In this document: one piece after another, positions 42,866-51,961 of the stretch
Layout: each line of letters opens with the position of its first letter
How positions within the stretch are numbered: position 1 is the first letter of the stretch
From: Gp1-AA122 sp036378535
GTDB taxonomy: Bacteria; Acidobacteriota; Terriglobia; Terriglobales; Acidobacteriaceae
Reading direction: 5' to 3'
Assembly: GCA_036378535.1 (NCBI GenBank)
Contig: DASUWH010000030.1
Coordinates: 10,612 to 74,611 of the forward strand
Length of the DNA: 64,000 bases
The notes under the pieces: model-generated
Database searches by the model: none
Seen by the model: only the letters and a program-made list of their open reading frames with translations
Told to the model about the DNA's origin: nothing
Translations under genes and position numbers: made by a program

Positions 42866-43567
42866 ATGCGTACCCAACACACTCCTATTGTCGTTAGCTT
42901 TTCTGGAATCGATGGTGCCGGCAAGAGTACTCAGATCGAGCGCCTTGATAATTCCCTGCGGCTATCCGGTCTCTCTGTCCAGCGGTTCGCGTTCTGGGAC
43001 AATGTCGTATTTTTGCCGCAATTCCGCGCAGGCGTTAGCCACAAGCTCCTGCGTGGAGAACTCGGTGTGGGCGCGCCCGGAAAGCCGGTCCGCCGCAACG
43101 ATAAGAATGCACGCAAGTGGTATTTGACGCTCGCTCGTTCTCCTTTCTACCTGCTCGACGTGTTGAACCTTCGCAGAGTGGTAGCCAACGCTCGCAGAAG
43201 TAACGCCGACGTGGTTATTTTTGACCGCTACATCTACGACCAGCTGGCGAATGTTTCGGGAAACCTTGCGGGTCGACTTTACGCCCGTGCCTTGCTGGCG
43301 CTTGCGCCGCGACCGGACATCGCATATCTGCTCGATGCTGATCCGGAGGCAGCCCTGGCCAGGAAGCCCGAGTATCCACTCGATTTTCTTCACGCCTATC
43401 GGCGTGCCTATCACCGGTTAGCGGAAGCCGCCCGTGAGATTGTCCTGGTTGCGCCCGGCGATGTGGATGGCGTCGAAAAAGTGATTGCGAGCGAGTTCCG
43501 AAAACGCTGGCCTGTGCTCGCTGGGGAACGCGCGCAAAGCCTGCAGGATTCGCAACTATCCGCCTGA
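42866..43567 (+). CDS. Thymidylate kinase-like P-loop kinase
   Basis: A 233-residue P-loop protein. The Walker A motif is GIDGAGKST at residues 14-22, and VVIFDRYIYDQLAN gives a Tmk-type DR motif. The segment between is diverged from housekeeping Tmk and no LID RxxxR pattern is clear, so its substrate may not be dTMP. Similar kinases occur in polysaccharide loci. It is 63 bases after the exported protein gene and 115 before the GT2 gene, same strand; the ATG at 42866 starts MRTQHTPIVV. Confidence 0.75.
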   Translation: MRTQHTPIVVSFSGIDGAGKSTQIERLDNSLRLSGLSVQRFAFWDNVVFLPQFRAGVSHKLLRGELGVGAPGKPVRRNDKNARKWYLTLARSPFYLLDVLNLRRVVANARRSNADVVIFDRYIYDQLANVSGNLAGRLYARALLALAPRPDIAYLLDADPEAALARKPEYPLDFLHAYRRAYHRLAEAAREIVLVAPGDVDGVEKVIASEFRKRWPVLAGERAQSLQDSQLSA

Positions 43568-43682
43568 CCTGACGGCACTCTGCTGGTGACCTAATCGAAC
43601 AATAACTTGGCCCGGCTGGTGGACAACACCTGTGCGCGAGGGCCCATCCAAGAACCGCTACTCAGAATTCCGGGTTCCTAAA

Positions 43683-44411
43683 ATGTTGACTACTAAGAAA
43701 TTCGCCCTGGTTATACCTACTTTGAATGAAGCCGGAAACATTGAACCGCTCTGTGCGCGGATCCGGGCTGCGCTGGATCCCGAAGGCGTCGATTACGAAG
43801 TCATCATTGTTGACGACGGCAGCGCGGATGGGACACAGGAAGTAGCGCAGGCCTGCGGCAAGGCCGATCCCCGAATTCGTCTGCTCGTCAGACAGGGAGA
43901 AAAGGGGCTGTCGGGCGCAGTGGTTCACGGCTGGCGACACACCGATGCCGCCTTGCTGGGTGTCATGGATGCTGACCTGCAACATCCCCCCGAGCTTTTA
44001 CCGGAATTGTTGCGCGCCGTCCAGAATGGAAACGATATCGCCATTGGCAGTCGGTATGTCCAAGCCAAGCGGGTTGAAGGCTGGAATCCATTCCGGCAGG
44101 CGGTATCGTGGCTCTCTACGCTCACTACCTTGCCCTTGCAGCGCCCTGGCGTGCATGTGAAGGATCCGATGTCGGGATTTTTCGTCGTGCGCCGCCAGTG
44201 CATCGATGGCGTTCAGCTGCAGCCGCAGGGATTCAAGATTTTGCTGGAAATCCTGGTGCGCGGGCGAATCCATTCCGCGGCCGAGGTTCCTTTCCAATTC
44301 GGGCAGAGACACGCTGGCAAGAGCAAAGCAGATGTGAAGGTCGCGCTTCACTACTTCTCTTTGCTGGGCAGGCTGTCCAGGGACGTTATTTTCGGGTCGA
44401 GTCAAAGATGA
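43683..44411 (+). CDS. GT2 family glycosyltransferase (polyprenol-phosphate type)
   Basis: A 242-residue enzyme with the GT2 A fold: FALVIPTLNEAGNI at the start, VDDGSADGT near residue 43, and the metal site VMDADLQHPPE near residue 92. Its size and DPMSGFFVVRR segment match the DPM1-like dolichol/polyprenyl-phosphate mannosyl or glucosyltransferases, but without the C-terminal membrane helices seen in some. It probably charges a lipid carrier with a hexose. The ATG at 43683 is preferred to the upstream one at 43632. Its stop overlaps the next gene's ATG (ATGA). Confidence 0.88.
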   Translation: MLTTKKFALVIPTLNEAGNIEPLCARIRAALDPEGVDYEVIIVDDGSADGTQEVAQACGKADPRIRLLVRQGEKGLSGAVVHGWRHTDAALLGVMDADLQHPPELLPELLRAVQNGNDIAIGSRYVQAKRVEGWNPFRQAVSWLSTLTTLPLQRPGVHVKDPMSGFFVVRRQCIDGVQLQPQGFKILLEILVRGRIHSAAEVPFQFGQRHAGKSKADVKVALHYFSLLGRLSRDVIFGSSQR

Positions 44412-45817
44412 AGATTTGTCTGGTCAGTGCGTTTCCACCGAGCCGACAGGGGCTGAACGAGTATGGGTTTCACATCGCTCGCGAGTTGAGCCAGCAGCCC
44501 GGATTGCAGCTTACCGTCCTCAGTGACGATCTGGAAGCGCCCGCCCCCGAATTGCCCGGCTACTCCGTCATACGCTGCTGGGGCTTCAACAAGCTCTCCA
44601 ATCCCTATCGCTTGCTGCGCGAGATCCGGCGCATTGGTCCCGACATAGTCTGGTACAACATCGGCTTCGCCAGTTTTGGCGGAAGGCCACTGCCAGCGTT
44701 CACGGGCCTGATGATTCCAGCGCTCACCCGCATCAGCGGCTCTTACACCCATGTCACTCTTCATCAACTGGTGGAAACCGTTGATCTCAAGGATGCAGGT
44801 GTGAAGTCGAGTGGTCTTTACATGCTCGCCGGACGGATTGCGACTCACATGCTGCTGTCGGCGAATTCTCTTTCCGTTTTGTTACCTGCCTATCGAAAGG
44901 TTCTGCGAGAAAAATATCGGCGCGGCTCAATCTTTGTACGCCCCCATGGCATCTTGTCCGGCCGACCTGAGTATCCCGACCTTTCCCGCCGCGGCAATCC
45001 CGTCCACCGGATTCTCGCCTTCGGCAAGTGGGGTACATACAAACGTCTGGAATTATTGATTGCGGCTTTTCACAAGGTCGCAGAAAAGTATCCAGAGGTA
45101 GAGCTGATCGTCGCGGGCGGCGATCACCCGAAAACGCCTGGCTACGTCGCCTCCATCGCCGCACAACATAAAAGTGAGTCCCGCATCCGTTTCACCGGTT
45201 ATGTGGCCGAAGACGCCATTGCCGATTTATTTCAGACCACCAGCATTGCCGTAATGCCCTATACCTCGTCGGCGGGCTCCAGCGGAGTCGCTCACCTGGC
45301 ATGCGAGTATGGAGTCCCGATCGTGGCCTCCGACATTCCCGACTTTCACGCCATTAGCGACGAGGAAGGCATTGCCACCGAGCTATTCGAGACGGGGAAC
45401 GTCGACAGTCTCGCGCACCATTTGCTCACTCTCCTGGAAAATCCCGAGCGCCTGGAAGCCATGGCGCAACATAACTTTTCTGCCGCGCTGCGCATGAGCA
45501 TGCCGGAAATAATCCGGCAATACATCCGCTCCTTCGACCTTCAGCATCGCATCAAGATGCTGCGAGCCGCTTCCCGATTCCGCCGCCTACCCCGCTGGAT
45601 GCCGCTTCGGCCTGCGCTCAGCCGGAGGGTTGGACGGAGATTCCTTACCTGGCATGATGCCCAGTTGACCGAGTATCTGAATTCAACCTTGGCCACTCCC
45701 GCGGGGAATGGAAACGGGAACGGCAGCGAGGTCCGTGAAGCAGAGCTCGACGACACCCTGCCCTCTCCCGCTGTGCCTATCGATCAAGCCTCCGCCCCTA
45801 AAGGCGACGCCGCCTAA
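44408..45817 (+). CDS. GT4 family glycosyltransferase
   Basis: A 469-residue GT-B glycosyltransferase. It starts MKICLVSAFPPSRQGLNEYG; the donor site has HRILAFGKWGTYKRLELLI near residue 200 and SSAGSSGVAHLACEYGVPIV near 285, which carries the family's Glu. The C-terminal 60 residues are low-complexity (NGNGNGS, then acidic). ATG at 44408 overlaps the GT2 stop as ATGA, so the two are coupled and likely act in one glycan pathway. Confidence 0.9.
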   Translation: MKICLVSAFPPSRQGLNEYGFHIARELSQQPGLQLTVLSDDLEAPAPELPGYSVIRCWGFNKLSNPYRLLREIRRIGPDIVWYNIGFASFGGRPLPAFTGLMIPALTRISGSYTHVTLHQLVETVDLKDAGVKSSGLYMLAGRIATHMLLSANSLSVLLPAYRKVLREKYRRGSIFVRPHGILSGRPEYPDLSRRGNPVHRILAFGKWGTYKRLELLIAAFHKVAEKYPEVELIVAGGDHPKTPGYVASIAAQHKSESRIRFTGYVAEDAIADLFQTTSIAVMPYTSSAGSSGVAHLACEYGVPIVASDIPDFHAISDEEGIATELFETGNVDSLAHHLLTLLENPERLEAMAQHNFSAALRMSMPEIIRQYIRSFDLQHRIKMLRAASRFRRLPRWMPLRPALSRRVGRRFLTWHDAQLTEYLNSTLATPAGNGNGNGSEVREAELDDTLPSPAVPIDQASAPKGDAA

Positions 45818-45857
45818 ACTGCTCTTGGATTCTGCCTTCTAATCGAGAGAAAGGAAA

Positions 45858-45881
45858 GCAGAGTGTCCCGCGACACTCTGC
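45858..45881 (-). terminator. Terminator for the exported protein gene
   Basis: A perfect 10-bp hairpin (GCAGAGTGTC 45858-45867, loop CCGC, 45872-45881) followed on the minus strand by TTTCCTTTC. It lies in the convergent gap, 22 bases past the minus-strand stop, and may also serve the glycosyltransferase gene. Confidence 0.75.
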
Positions 45882-45903
45882 AGCACTGAATGGAATCTGG
45901 CTC

Positions 45904-46638
45904 TCAGAAGCAAGGAAACTTGGGAGTCGTTGTGCCACCCGTCAAGTTGTTGAAAACACTTTTTTGCTGCTGAACGTATTTGCCGCTGTTCAGCGTGTAA
46001 TGAACCCACTGTGCTAGCCCATATTGCTGCACGAGATAGTACTCTTCCTTGTCGTGACAGCTTTGATAATTGCTGCAGTTGTAGCGGTAACTCACCACCA
46101 GAGTTTTCAGGTTGTTCGGCAGCTTTCCTCCGAACGACATGTAGTAAGGACCCCAGACCTCGTTTACCGCGGTTCCAAGAGTATGCCTCGTGTAGCTCGT
46201 ACAGCTGGTGTGGATGTCGAAGGCGGTATTCGGTACCTTAATACTGCTTCCAGGAAAACCCGCTTTGGCACAGCGTGGCGCCAGGGGCATATTGGTGTTG
46301 TAGCTGAACTTCTTATAGGTAGTCGGTGAACTCCACGCGTATTCCGTGATCCACAGATAGATGTAGCTGCTATCGTACAGTTGAATATCCCACGGATACC
46401 CTCCGCTGCCCTTCGTCCAGTAGAACTTGCCTGGCGCGATTTCGGTGAACAGCGGGTTCGCCGAACCGCTCATATGGTTGGAAGATCGCAGGTTGGAATC
46501 CAGGGTCATCCAGTCCAGCATGTCGTACTCGCCCGCCGGACAACTGATGGTTGACTCGGCATGTGCCGGGGTGACTCCATGGACTCCTACCCAGATTGCG
46601 AACAGGGCGATGACGAGCATAAACCGACGCATTCTCAT
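45904..46638 (-). CDS. Hypothetical secreted protein
   Basis: A 244-residue protein with a signal peptide (MRMRRFMLVIALFAIWVGVHG, cleavage likely after AHA). The mature part is Tyr/Trp/Ser/Gly-rich with scattered cysteines that could form disulfides (CSNYQSCHDKEEYYL). I recognise no family. The ATG at 46638 has GAGG upstream; a longer frame to 46719 crosses a palindrome (TCACCCGGGGTGA near 46669). A strong terminator follows. Probably an extracellular or periplasmic protein. Confidence 0.65.
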   Translation of the reverse strand: MRMRRFMLVIALFAIWVGVHGVTPAHAESTISCPAGEYDMLDWMTLDSNLRSSNHMSGSANPLFTEIAPGKFYWTKGSGGYPWDIQLYDSSYIYLWITEYAWSSPTTYKKFSYNTNMPLAPRCAKAGFPGSSIKVPNTAFDIHTSCTSYTRHTLGTAVNEVWGPYYMSFGGKLPNNLKTLVVSYRYNCSNYQSCHDKEEYYLVQQYGLAQWVHYTLNSGKYVQQQKSVFNNLTGGTTTPKFPCF

Positions 46639-46930
46639 ACCGGCCTCGTGAGTTCCAAGCTTCCGATCACCCGGGGTGACTGCGCATAAACCGTCACCCG
46701 AGGGCGTGCCCATCGGCACGCACCGGAAACTGGATTTGTTAACGTTGGAGGAAAATTACTGTAGGCGGCAGGGACTCACAATCGGCGAAACACCCTAACA
46801 TCTGTGGAAAACTTTACCTCATAAGTACCTGTATGGATTGTACTTACAATCCATCTACTCTGGTTTCCACAGTCGGAAGGGGCCTGCGTAGGTGCCAATT
46901 CGGCAACTCTGGAATCACAATTGCACGCGC
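46639..46930. promoter_or_regulatory. Gap with nested dyads between two minus-strand genes
   Basis: No gene. It contains a perfect 10-bp inverted repeat ATGGATTGTA/TACAATCCAT (46833-46842, 46845-46854) nested within CTGTGGAAA/TTTCCACAG (46802-46810, 46864-46872). It may be an operator or attenuator for the downstream secreted-protein gene. Confidence 0.5.
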
Positions 46931-48400
46931 TTAGCGCTGCGGCGGTTGGCTGGGCTGGCCCTGATTTGGCGGTGGCGTCTGCGCTGCGGGAGGCTGTTGG
47001 GATTCTGGCAAGGGCTCCAGCAACTGCGGTTGCTGATTCGTACTCCCCGGCTGGGCGCCGGCTCCCGAATTTGGATTTTGCGAGTTACTCTCCGGAGCCT
47101 TGGTGGCCGCCGGCTGCTGCGATTCCGGCAAAGGTTGCAGCAGACCTCCCTGCGGTGGCTCAGTCTGCGGCGGTCTCGGCACGTTTTGGCGGTCAGGGAG
47201 TTGTGGCGCAGGCAGCGCCGGTGGGGTAACCCCGTTCAACGGCGGTACAGGCTTATTCAGTTCCGGTTCCGGCTCAGGCACCACGCTGTTATCACGCCGC
47301 CTCAATTGTGGCATCGGCTCGCCTGCGCGGCGTAGCGCCTGTTGCGCCGCTTCAATCGCGGATTGAGTATCGTTTTCGTTCTGCTGGGCGACTGAACTGA
47401 CCGGCTGTCCCTCGGCTTCTCGCCTGCTGGCGTACGTAACCACAAGGTTGCGATCTGCGGCAGCGCGGGCATCAGCGTAGTAAGTTTGCGCTGTCTCCCG
47501 ATCGCCATTCAACTCGGACACGTATCCCATATTATTCAGACTGAATGCATTCCCGGGATCAAGTTTGTATGCTTGCTGGAAGAATTCCTTCGCACCCTGA
47601 GGGTCGTTGTGATTCAGGGCAGCCACCCCGCGCAGATTCAGGCGCGCGATCTGCGCCTGGGAGTCCTCGCCCTTCGCAATCGTATTGCTGACTGCGCGAG
47701 CATTCCCGGCAGCCACTTCGCTGATCGGCTTGCCTCGCCATTTCACATTCGGAGAGACCAGAATCACATCGTTGGAGCGCATGCTGGCTGCAGAACTGTA
47801 GTATTTGAGCGCCGACTGCAAGTCCCCTTCGGATTCGGTGACAAATCCCATATTGTTCAACGTAAATGGGTTATGCGGATCGGTCGCCAGCGCCTTTCTT
47901 AACGTATCCTCCGCCTCGGCAATGCGCCCCTTGCCGAGCAGGCTGATCGCCTGCACATTGGCTTTATTCGCCTTGAGCTCCGGAATATTCAAAGCTGCGA
48001 ACGCTTCCTGCAGGGGCCTGCCCTTCAACTCCGGCCGGCTGGAAGCATCAATGGTCGCTTCCGAAGCATTCTTGGACGAAAGCTCGTAGTACCGTAGCGC
48101 GCGGTCGGCATCGCCCTCGAGCTCAGAAATATATCCAAGGTTGTTCAGGGTAAAAGGATCATTGGGGTCGATCAGATAAGCCTCGTAGAACAGCTTCTTG
48201 GCTCGTTCCAGGTGCCGCTTCTCAACCTCCTTGACGCCGTCACGATTGAGTTTCTGAATAGGCGTGAGTTTGCTGCGCTTGGGCAGGTTAAGCGTGAACC
48301 CCGGCCCCTGTCCCGCGGCGGCTATGGAAACAGAGACAATGATCCCGACGAGAACAAAGCCAATACCAACTCGCCTCAACTGGTAGATGTAAAAAGACAT
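46931..48400 (-). CDS. TPR repeat protein, membrane-anchored or exported
   Basis: A 489-residue protein with an N-terminal signal or anchor (FVLVGIIVSVSIAAAG) and at least three copies of a TPR-like unit with the motif NPFTLNNMGFVTESEGDLQS (near residues 80, 175, 285). The C-terminal 140 residues are Pro/Gln/Asn-rich and probably disordered. Likely a scaffold in the envelope. The start at 48400 is ATG; divergent from the DUF5666 gene with a 151-base gap. Confidence 0.85.
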   Translation of the reverse strand: MSFYIYQLRRVGIGFVLVGIIVSVSIAAAGQGPGFTLNLPKRSKLTPIQKLNRDGVKEVEKRHLERAKKLFYEAYLIDPNDPFTLNNLGYISELEGDADRALRYYELSSKNASEATIDASSRPELKGRPLQEAFAALNIPELKANKANVQAISLLGKGRIAEAEDTLRKALATDPHNPFTLNNMGFVTESEGDLQSALKYYSSAASMRSNDVILVSPNVKWRGKPISEVAAGNARAVSNTIAKGEDSQAQIARLNLRGVAALNHNDPQGAKEFFQQAYKLDPGNAFSLNNMGYVSELNGDRETAQTYYADARAAADRNLVVTYASRREAEGQPVSSVAQQNENDTQSAIEAAQQALRRAGEPMPQLRRRDNSVVPEPEPELNKPVPPLNGVTPPALPAPQLPDRQNVPRPPQTEPPQGGLLQPLPESQQPAATKAPESNSQNPNSGAGAQPGSTNQQPQLLEPLPESQQPPAAQTPPPNQGQPSQPPQR

Positions 48401-48551
48401 GGATCAGCAAACCTGTGTAGAAGCACTTCTTGGATGCGGTTGAGCAGCACGGGTTTGCCATGCAAGTGACTAAGCTCCTGCTAATTCATAACGATGCGAG
48501 GCGACCCGCTACTCCGCTTTTACATCCAAAGCAGCCGGAGTTCATACCACA

Positions 48552-49436
48552 ATGTCCTTTTCCCGGTTCCTTGCCGTTTTAGCACTGGCCGCTACGGCCT
48601 GCGCCCAGACCGCTTCCCAGTCGCCACCAGCAGCTCCCCAGAAGCCCAACCCCGAGGCTGAGAAGGAGCGGTCCGGCTACGATCCCCTACTGGATCTGCC
48701 GCCCTTGCCCAAAGGGAAGCTCACCCTCATCGGCGGCACAGTCACGAAAGTTGACCCCATAAGCGACCGCCTGGAATTGCGTGATTTTGGGGGAGGAAAG
48801 ACCAACATCATTTTCGATATGCGCACAAAAATCGTTCGCAATGGCGGCCCGGCCAGCGTGAAGGACATCCAGCCCGGGCAACGCGTCTACGTCGACACCA
48901 TGCTGAAAGCCGACCAGGTGTTTGCCAAATCTATCCGCCTGGAAACCGCCGCCGACCAGGGTGACGCTCGCGGACAGGTGGTGGCCGTCGACGCCGGACG
49001 CGGCATTCTCAAGTTGCGGGAGGAAGTCGCCCCAGAGCCATTCGCCTTTCGGCTGACACCGCAAACCAACGTTGTGGTGAATGGCCGCCAGGCGGCTGCC
49101 TCGGATGTGCTTCCTGGAGCGCTGGTTACCGTCAAGTTTTCCGGCGCCGCCAACGGAAGCGTCGCGCATGAGGTCCACGTACTTGCCAACCCCGGCCAGA
49201 ACTTCACGTTTGTTGGCAAGGTGACCTTTCTCGACCTGCGCTTGAAACGGTTCGCCATCGCCAACCGGAGCGATAACGAAACTTATGACATCTCACTCGA
49301 CCAACTGGCCCGCGGCCAGACCAGTGGACTCAGAATAGGAGCCGATGCCGTGGTCAAAGCCGTCTTCAATGGCAAGACCTACGCAGCCCAGAGTCTGGAG
49401 ATTAGCCCCGCCAACAAGAATGAGGCCAGGCAGTAA
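48552..49436 (+). CDS. DUF5666 domain protein, exported
   Basis: A 294-residue exported protein, probably a lipoprotein (MSFSRFLAVLALAATACAQT gives a lipobox-like ATAC). It has repeated OB-like units typical of DUF5666: VTKVDPISDRLELRDF, then PGQRVYVDTMLKADQVFAKS, and later units at about 135 and 200. The family binds unknown ligands; function not known. It is divergent from the TPR gene. Confidence 0.8.
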   Translation: MSFSRFLAVLALAATACAQTASQSPPAAPQKPNPEAEKERSGYDPLLDLPPLPKGKLTLIGGTVTKVDPISDRLELRDFGGGKTNIIFDMRTKIVRNGGPASVKDIQPGQRVYVDTMLKADQVFAKSIRLETAADQGDARGQVVAVDAGRGILKLREEVAPEPFAFRLTPQTNVVVNGRQAAASDVLPGALVTVKFSGAANGSVAHEVHVLANPGQNFTFVGKVTFLDLRLKRFAIANRSDNETYDISLDQLARGQTSGLRIGADAVVKAVFNGKTYAAQSLEISPANKNEARQ

Positions 49437-49642
49437 TTAGTGTTAATCATATCGGCGCGCCGCGTGCGCCTTACAGTCTCACCTGGATTCCTTGCTGGAA
49501 GATCTCCGGCATATTACGGCTGCGCACGCAATCATGTTTTGGCAGGCAACTGGCGAGAGAACCTTAGCCTCTGAAACCTATGTTCGACGGAAGCTGATAA
49601 TTCTCTCGGCGTCCCTCGAAAAATTGCAGGGAGGCAATCAAC

Positions 49643-50239
49643 GTGGACAATCCTGTTTCCAAGCCGAAGGCCGGCCAATTCATTTCTGATATCGAAGAAA
49701 TCCGGCGCCGCGCGCGCCAGCACATCGAAGAAGGAGCGGTCACCGAAGGTTACAGGGCCGACCGTGAAACCGTCATTCGCCTGCTCAACGAAGCTTTAGC
49801 AACCGAAATCGTCTGCGTCTTACGCTACAAGCAACACCACTATGCCGCGTCTGGAATTCACGCTCAGTCCGTGGCTGCCGAATTCCTGGAGCACGCCAAT
49901 GAAGAGCAAGCGCACGCCGACATGATCGCGGAAAGAATCACGCAACTGAACGGTTCTCCCAATTTCAATCCCCAGGGACTCACCAGCCGCAGCCACTCCG
50001 AATATGTCGAGAGCCCCGATTTGATTGAGATGATCCGCGAGGATCTGGTGGCGGAGCGCATTGCCGTCGAGTCCTACGGCGAGATCATCCGCTACCTCGG
50101 CGACAAAGACCCAACCAGCCGACGGGTCATGGAAGAAATCCTGGCCAAAGAAGAAGAACACGCCGAGGACTTGAAGACTTTGATTCAGCAGCTGGGAGGA
50201 TCCCAGAAACCAGGTCAGATACCCGACGTTGCCGCTTAA
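49643..50239 (+). CDS. Ferritin-like/bacterioferritin-type protein
   Basis: A 198-residue four-helix ferritin-like protein. Metal ligands are suggested by LNEALATEIVCVLRYKQHHY, EFLEHANEEQAHADMIAERI and EEILAKEEEHAEDLK, a Glu/His pattern like bacterioferritin and Dps-like iron storage proteins. A haem-binding Met is not evident. The GTG start at 49643 has GGGAGG about 8 bases upstream. Likely iron storage or detoxification under oxidative stress. Confidence 0.88.
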   Translation: MDNPVSKPKAGQFISDIEEIRRRARQHIEEGAVTEGYRADRETVIRLLNEALATEIVCVLRYKQHHYAASGIHAQSVAAEFLEHANEEQAHADMIAERITQLNGSPNFNPQGLTSRSHSEYVESPDLIEMIREDLVAERIAVESYGEIIRYLGDKDPTSRRVMEEILAKEEEHAEDLKTLIQQLGGSQKPGQIPDVAA

Positions 50240-50317
50240 TGAAGTTCTGCTGCTGACCGAATGGCCTGCATACACCTGTCTGAACTTGTGCAACGCCTGT
50301 GCAATCTGTTCGACGTT

Positions 50318-50338
50318 CCGGCCGTCGTGGACGGCCGG
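50318..50338. terminator. GC-rich hairpin in a convergent gap
   Basis: CCGGCCGTC (50318-50326) pairs exactly with 50330-50338 over a GTG loop. It lies in the 180-base gap between the ferritin-like gene and a minus-strand lipoprotein gene. T-tracts are lacking, so a terminator role is plausible but weak. Confidence 0.4.
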
Positions 50339-50419
50339 GAAAGTCTTCGATGTCGCAGTTATAAACAAGCTCGGCGTCGAGTAGTCTGCCTCCCCAATAA
50401 ACAGCGTCCTAAGGCTGGC

Positions 50420-50830
50420 TTACCCCACCGTCTGGCGTAAGACTTCCGGCCCGGAAGGCTGGGCTACAGTAGGGCCATCCTCCGCCGTCACGAAGATCTG
50501 AAAATTCGCTGCCGGCACAGGCGCCTTGAATTCACCTTGTAGATTGTCATTCACTCTTAATTCACCCAACTTAGTCACCGAACTGTTGGGCGGCTGGATC
50601 CATACCAGGTAAGTGGATTTGGGCGGAGTCAAGTTCTGCGGTTTTGCCAGATGCTTCACCTTCAGGTCCACAGTAAGGTTGCCGTTTTTGTCGTGCTTGA
50701 GGATGGCCACGCCCTGCGCAGCCGGCTGCGTAGACGCGGGAGTCATGTGGACGTTCTTGCCTCCACAAGCAATTGCCCCGAGCGAGAGTAGTAGCGAGAC
50801 GATCAGAGTGGCGGTCCATCTATTCTGCAT
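50420..50830 (-). CDS. Hypothetical lipoprotein
   Basis: A 136-residue exported protein with a lipobox-like LLLSLGAIACGG (Cys near residue 22). The mature part looks like a small beta-sandwich: NLTVDLKVKHLAKPQNL, then STYLVWIQPPNSSVTKLGEL. I recognise no family. ATG at 50830 has an AAAGG site; the frame extends two codons to a GTG. Probably outer-membrane or periplasmic. Confidence 0.65.
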   Translation of the reverse strand: MQNRWTATLIVSLLLSLGAIACGGKNVHMTPASTQPAAQGVAILKHDKNGNLTVDLKVKHLAKPQNLTPPKSTYLVWIQPPNSSVTKLGELRVNDNLQGEFKAPVPAANFQIFVTAEDGPTVAQPSGPEVLRQTVG

Positions 50831-51197
50831 ATTCACCTTTTAGCGCAATGATTACCAATCAACCCTACGATGAACAAAGCCATCGCGGCGGTTGTCGTAA
50901 GTCAAAGAACGCAACTTAAGCTTTGCATCCCGACAGAGTAGTCGAGCAAAGTTGTCGCTTTGCGTGAGCGTGGCCTCGGCAAATGCTCTGCACCCGTTGC
51001 TGCAGGTGATACCACCTATTCGTGCCAGGCAAATGGCACGCTTGTGCCAGTGTGTTTTCTCCGATGCCGTCGTACTCTCCCTTGGTCGGCTTCGTCCTGC
51101 GTTACCGATCAAAACACTTCCTCTGGCCGATTTTCCTGGAAGACGTGATTTCGTGCCGATACAATCACAAGCTCTTTCCCGCAAGACCTCCGCTTCC

Positions 51198-51617
51198 ATG
51201 CCCGCGTGGCGGGTGCTGGTGGTGGATGACAGCAAGGCTCTACGCGATGCGGTGAACCGCCTCTTAGCAGATCTGCCTGCTTGGCAGATCTGCGGAGAGG
51301 CAGCCAACGGCCGTGAAGCCATCGCCAAAGCCCTGGAACTGGGTCCCGACGTGATTCTCATGGACGTCGGCATGCCGGAACTGGATGGCCTGGAAGCGAC
51401 TCGGAGGATACGGCAACAGCTGGACGTGGAGGTGCTGATTTTCACCCAGTACGACAATCGTCAGGCTGGGCAGGAAGCTATGGCTGCTGGGGCTCGTGGT
51501 TTTCTGCCCAAATCCCGGGCTGCCGATCTGGTCGAGGCCCTCGAAGCTGTCGTCCAGCACCAGAATTATCCCGCCCACGGCTTGGAGAACTCCGCCGCGA
51601 GCGGCTCAAGCTGCTGA
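51198..51617 (+). CDS. Single-domain response regulator
   Basis: A 139-residue receiver with no output domain. Asp10-Asp11, phospho-acceptor Asp56 (ILMDVGMPELDG), Thr83 and Lys105 are all present. Sequence is close to NarL-type receivers, so it may be a truncated or phospho-relay form. The ATG at 51198 (MPAWRVLVVDD) is the domain start; the frame is open 246 bases upstream, without conserved sequence. A short Ser/Ala-rich tail follows. It converges with the DUF1328 gene. Confidence 0.87.
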   Translation: MPAWRVLVVDDSKALRDAVNRLLADLPAWQICGEAANGREAIAKALELGPDVILMDVGMPELDGLEATRRIRQQLDVEVLIFTQYDNRQAGQEAMAAGARGFLPKSRAADLVEALEAVVQHQNYPAHGLENSAASGSSC

Positions 51618-51784
51618 GGTCCACGCTGGTTTCGAGTTCACCCTTCCCACCAGACTGAGACTTCCATCGTGGGGAAGCCTATCTAAACCCTGATCATGTG
51701 GGGCTCGTGCAGAAGATTCGGACACGCCGAGGACCGCGCGGGCGCACCATCTGCGGTAACAGAACCGCGGGAGAGAGCTATGCC

Positions 51785-51961
51785 CTAAATTCTGGTCCCG
51801 CCTCGTCTGGAGAGGCCCATGATCAACGTGATCAGGAAAATGATCAGGAAAATATAGAACAGAATCTTGGCGATACCCGCGGCAGCAGCGGCTACTCCCG
51901 CGAAACCGAGAACCCCGGCGATGATCGCAATAACCAGAAACACCAAAGCCCAATACAGCAT
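51785..51961 (-). CDS. DUF1328 small membrane protein
   Basis: A 58-residue protein too short for usual ORF cut-offs. It has two hydrophobic helices: ALVFLVIAIIAGVLGFAG near residue 5 and FYIFLIIFLITLIMGL near 35, with a basic RRGGTRI end, the YtjA/DUF1328 pattern. The ATG at 51961 has GGAGG 7 bases upstream. Function not known; family members respond to stress. It converges with the single-domain regulator gene. Confidence 0.9.
   Translation of the reverse strand: MLYWALVFLVIAIIAGVLGFAGVAAAAAGIAKILFYIFLIIFLITLIMGLSRRGGTRI

Noticed and set aside
46892..47335. 147-residue Arg-rich plus-strand frame
   Set aside because: Antisense to the Pro/Gln-rich tail of the TPR protein; its composition is explained by that low-complexity region.
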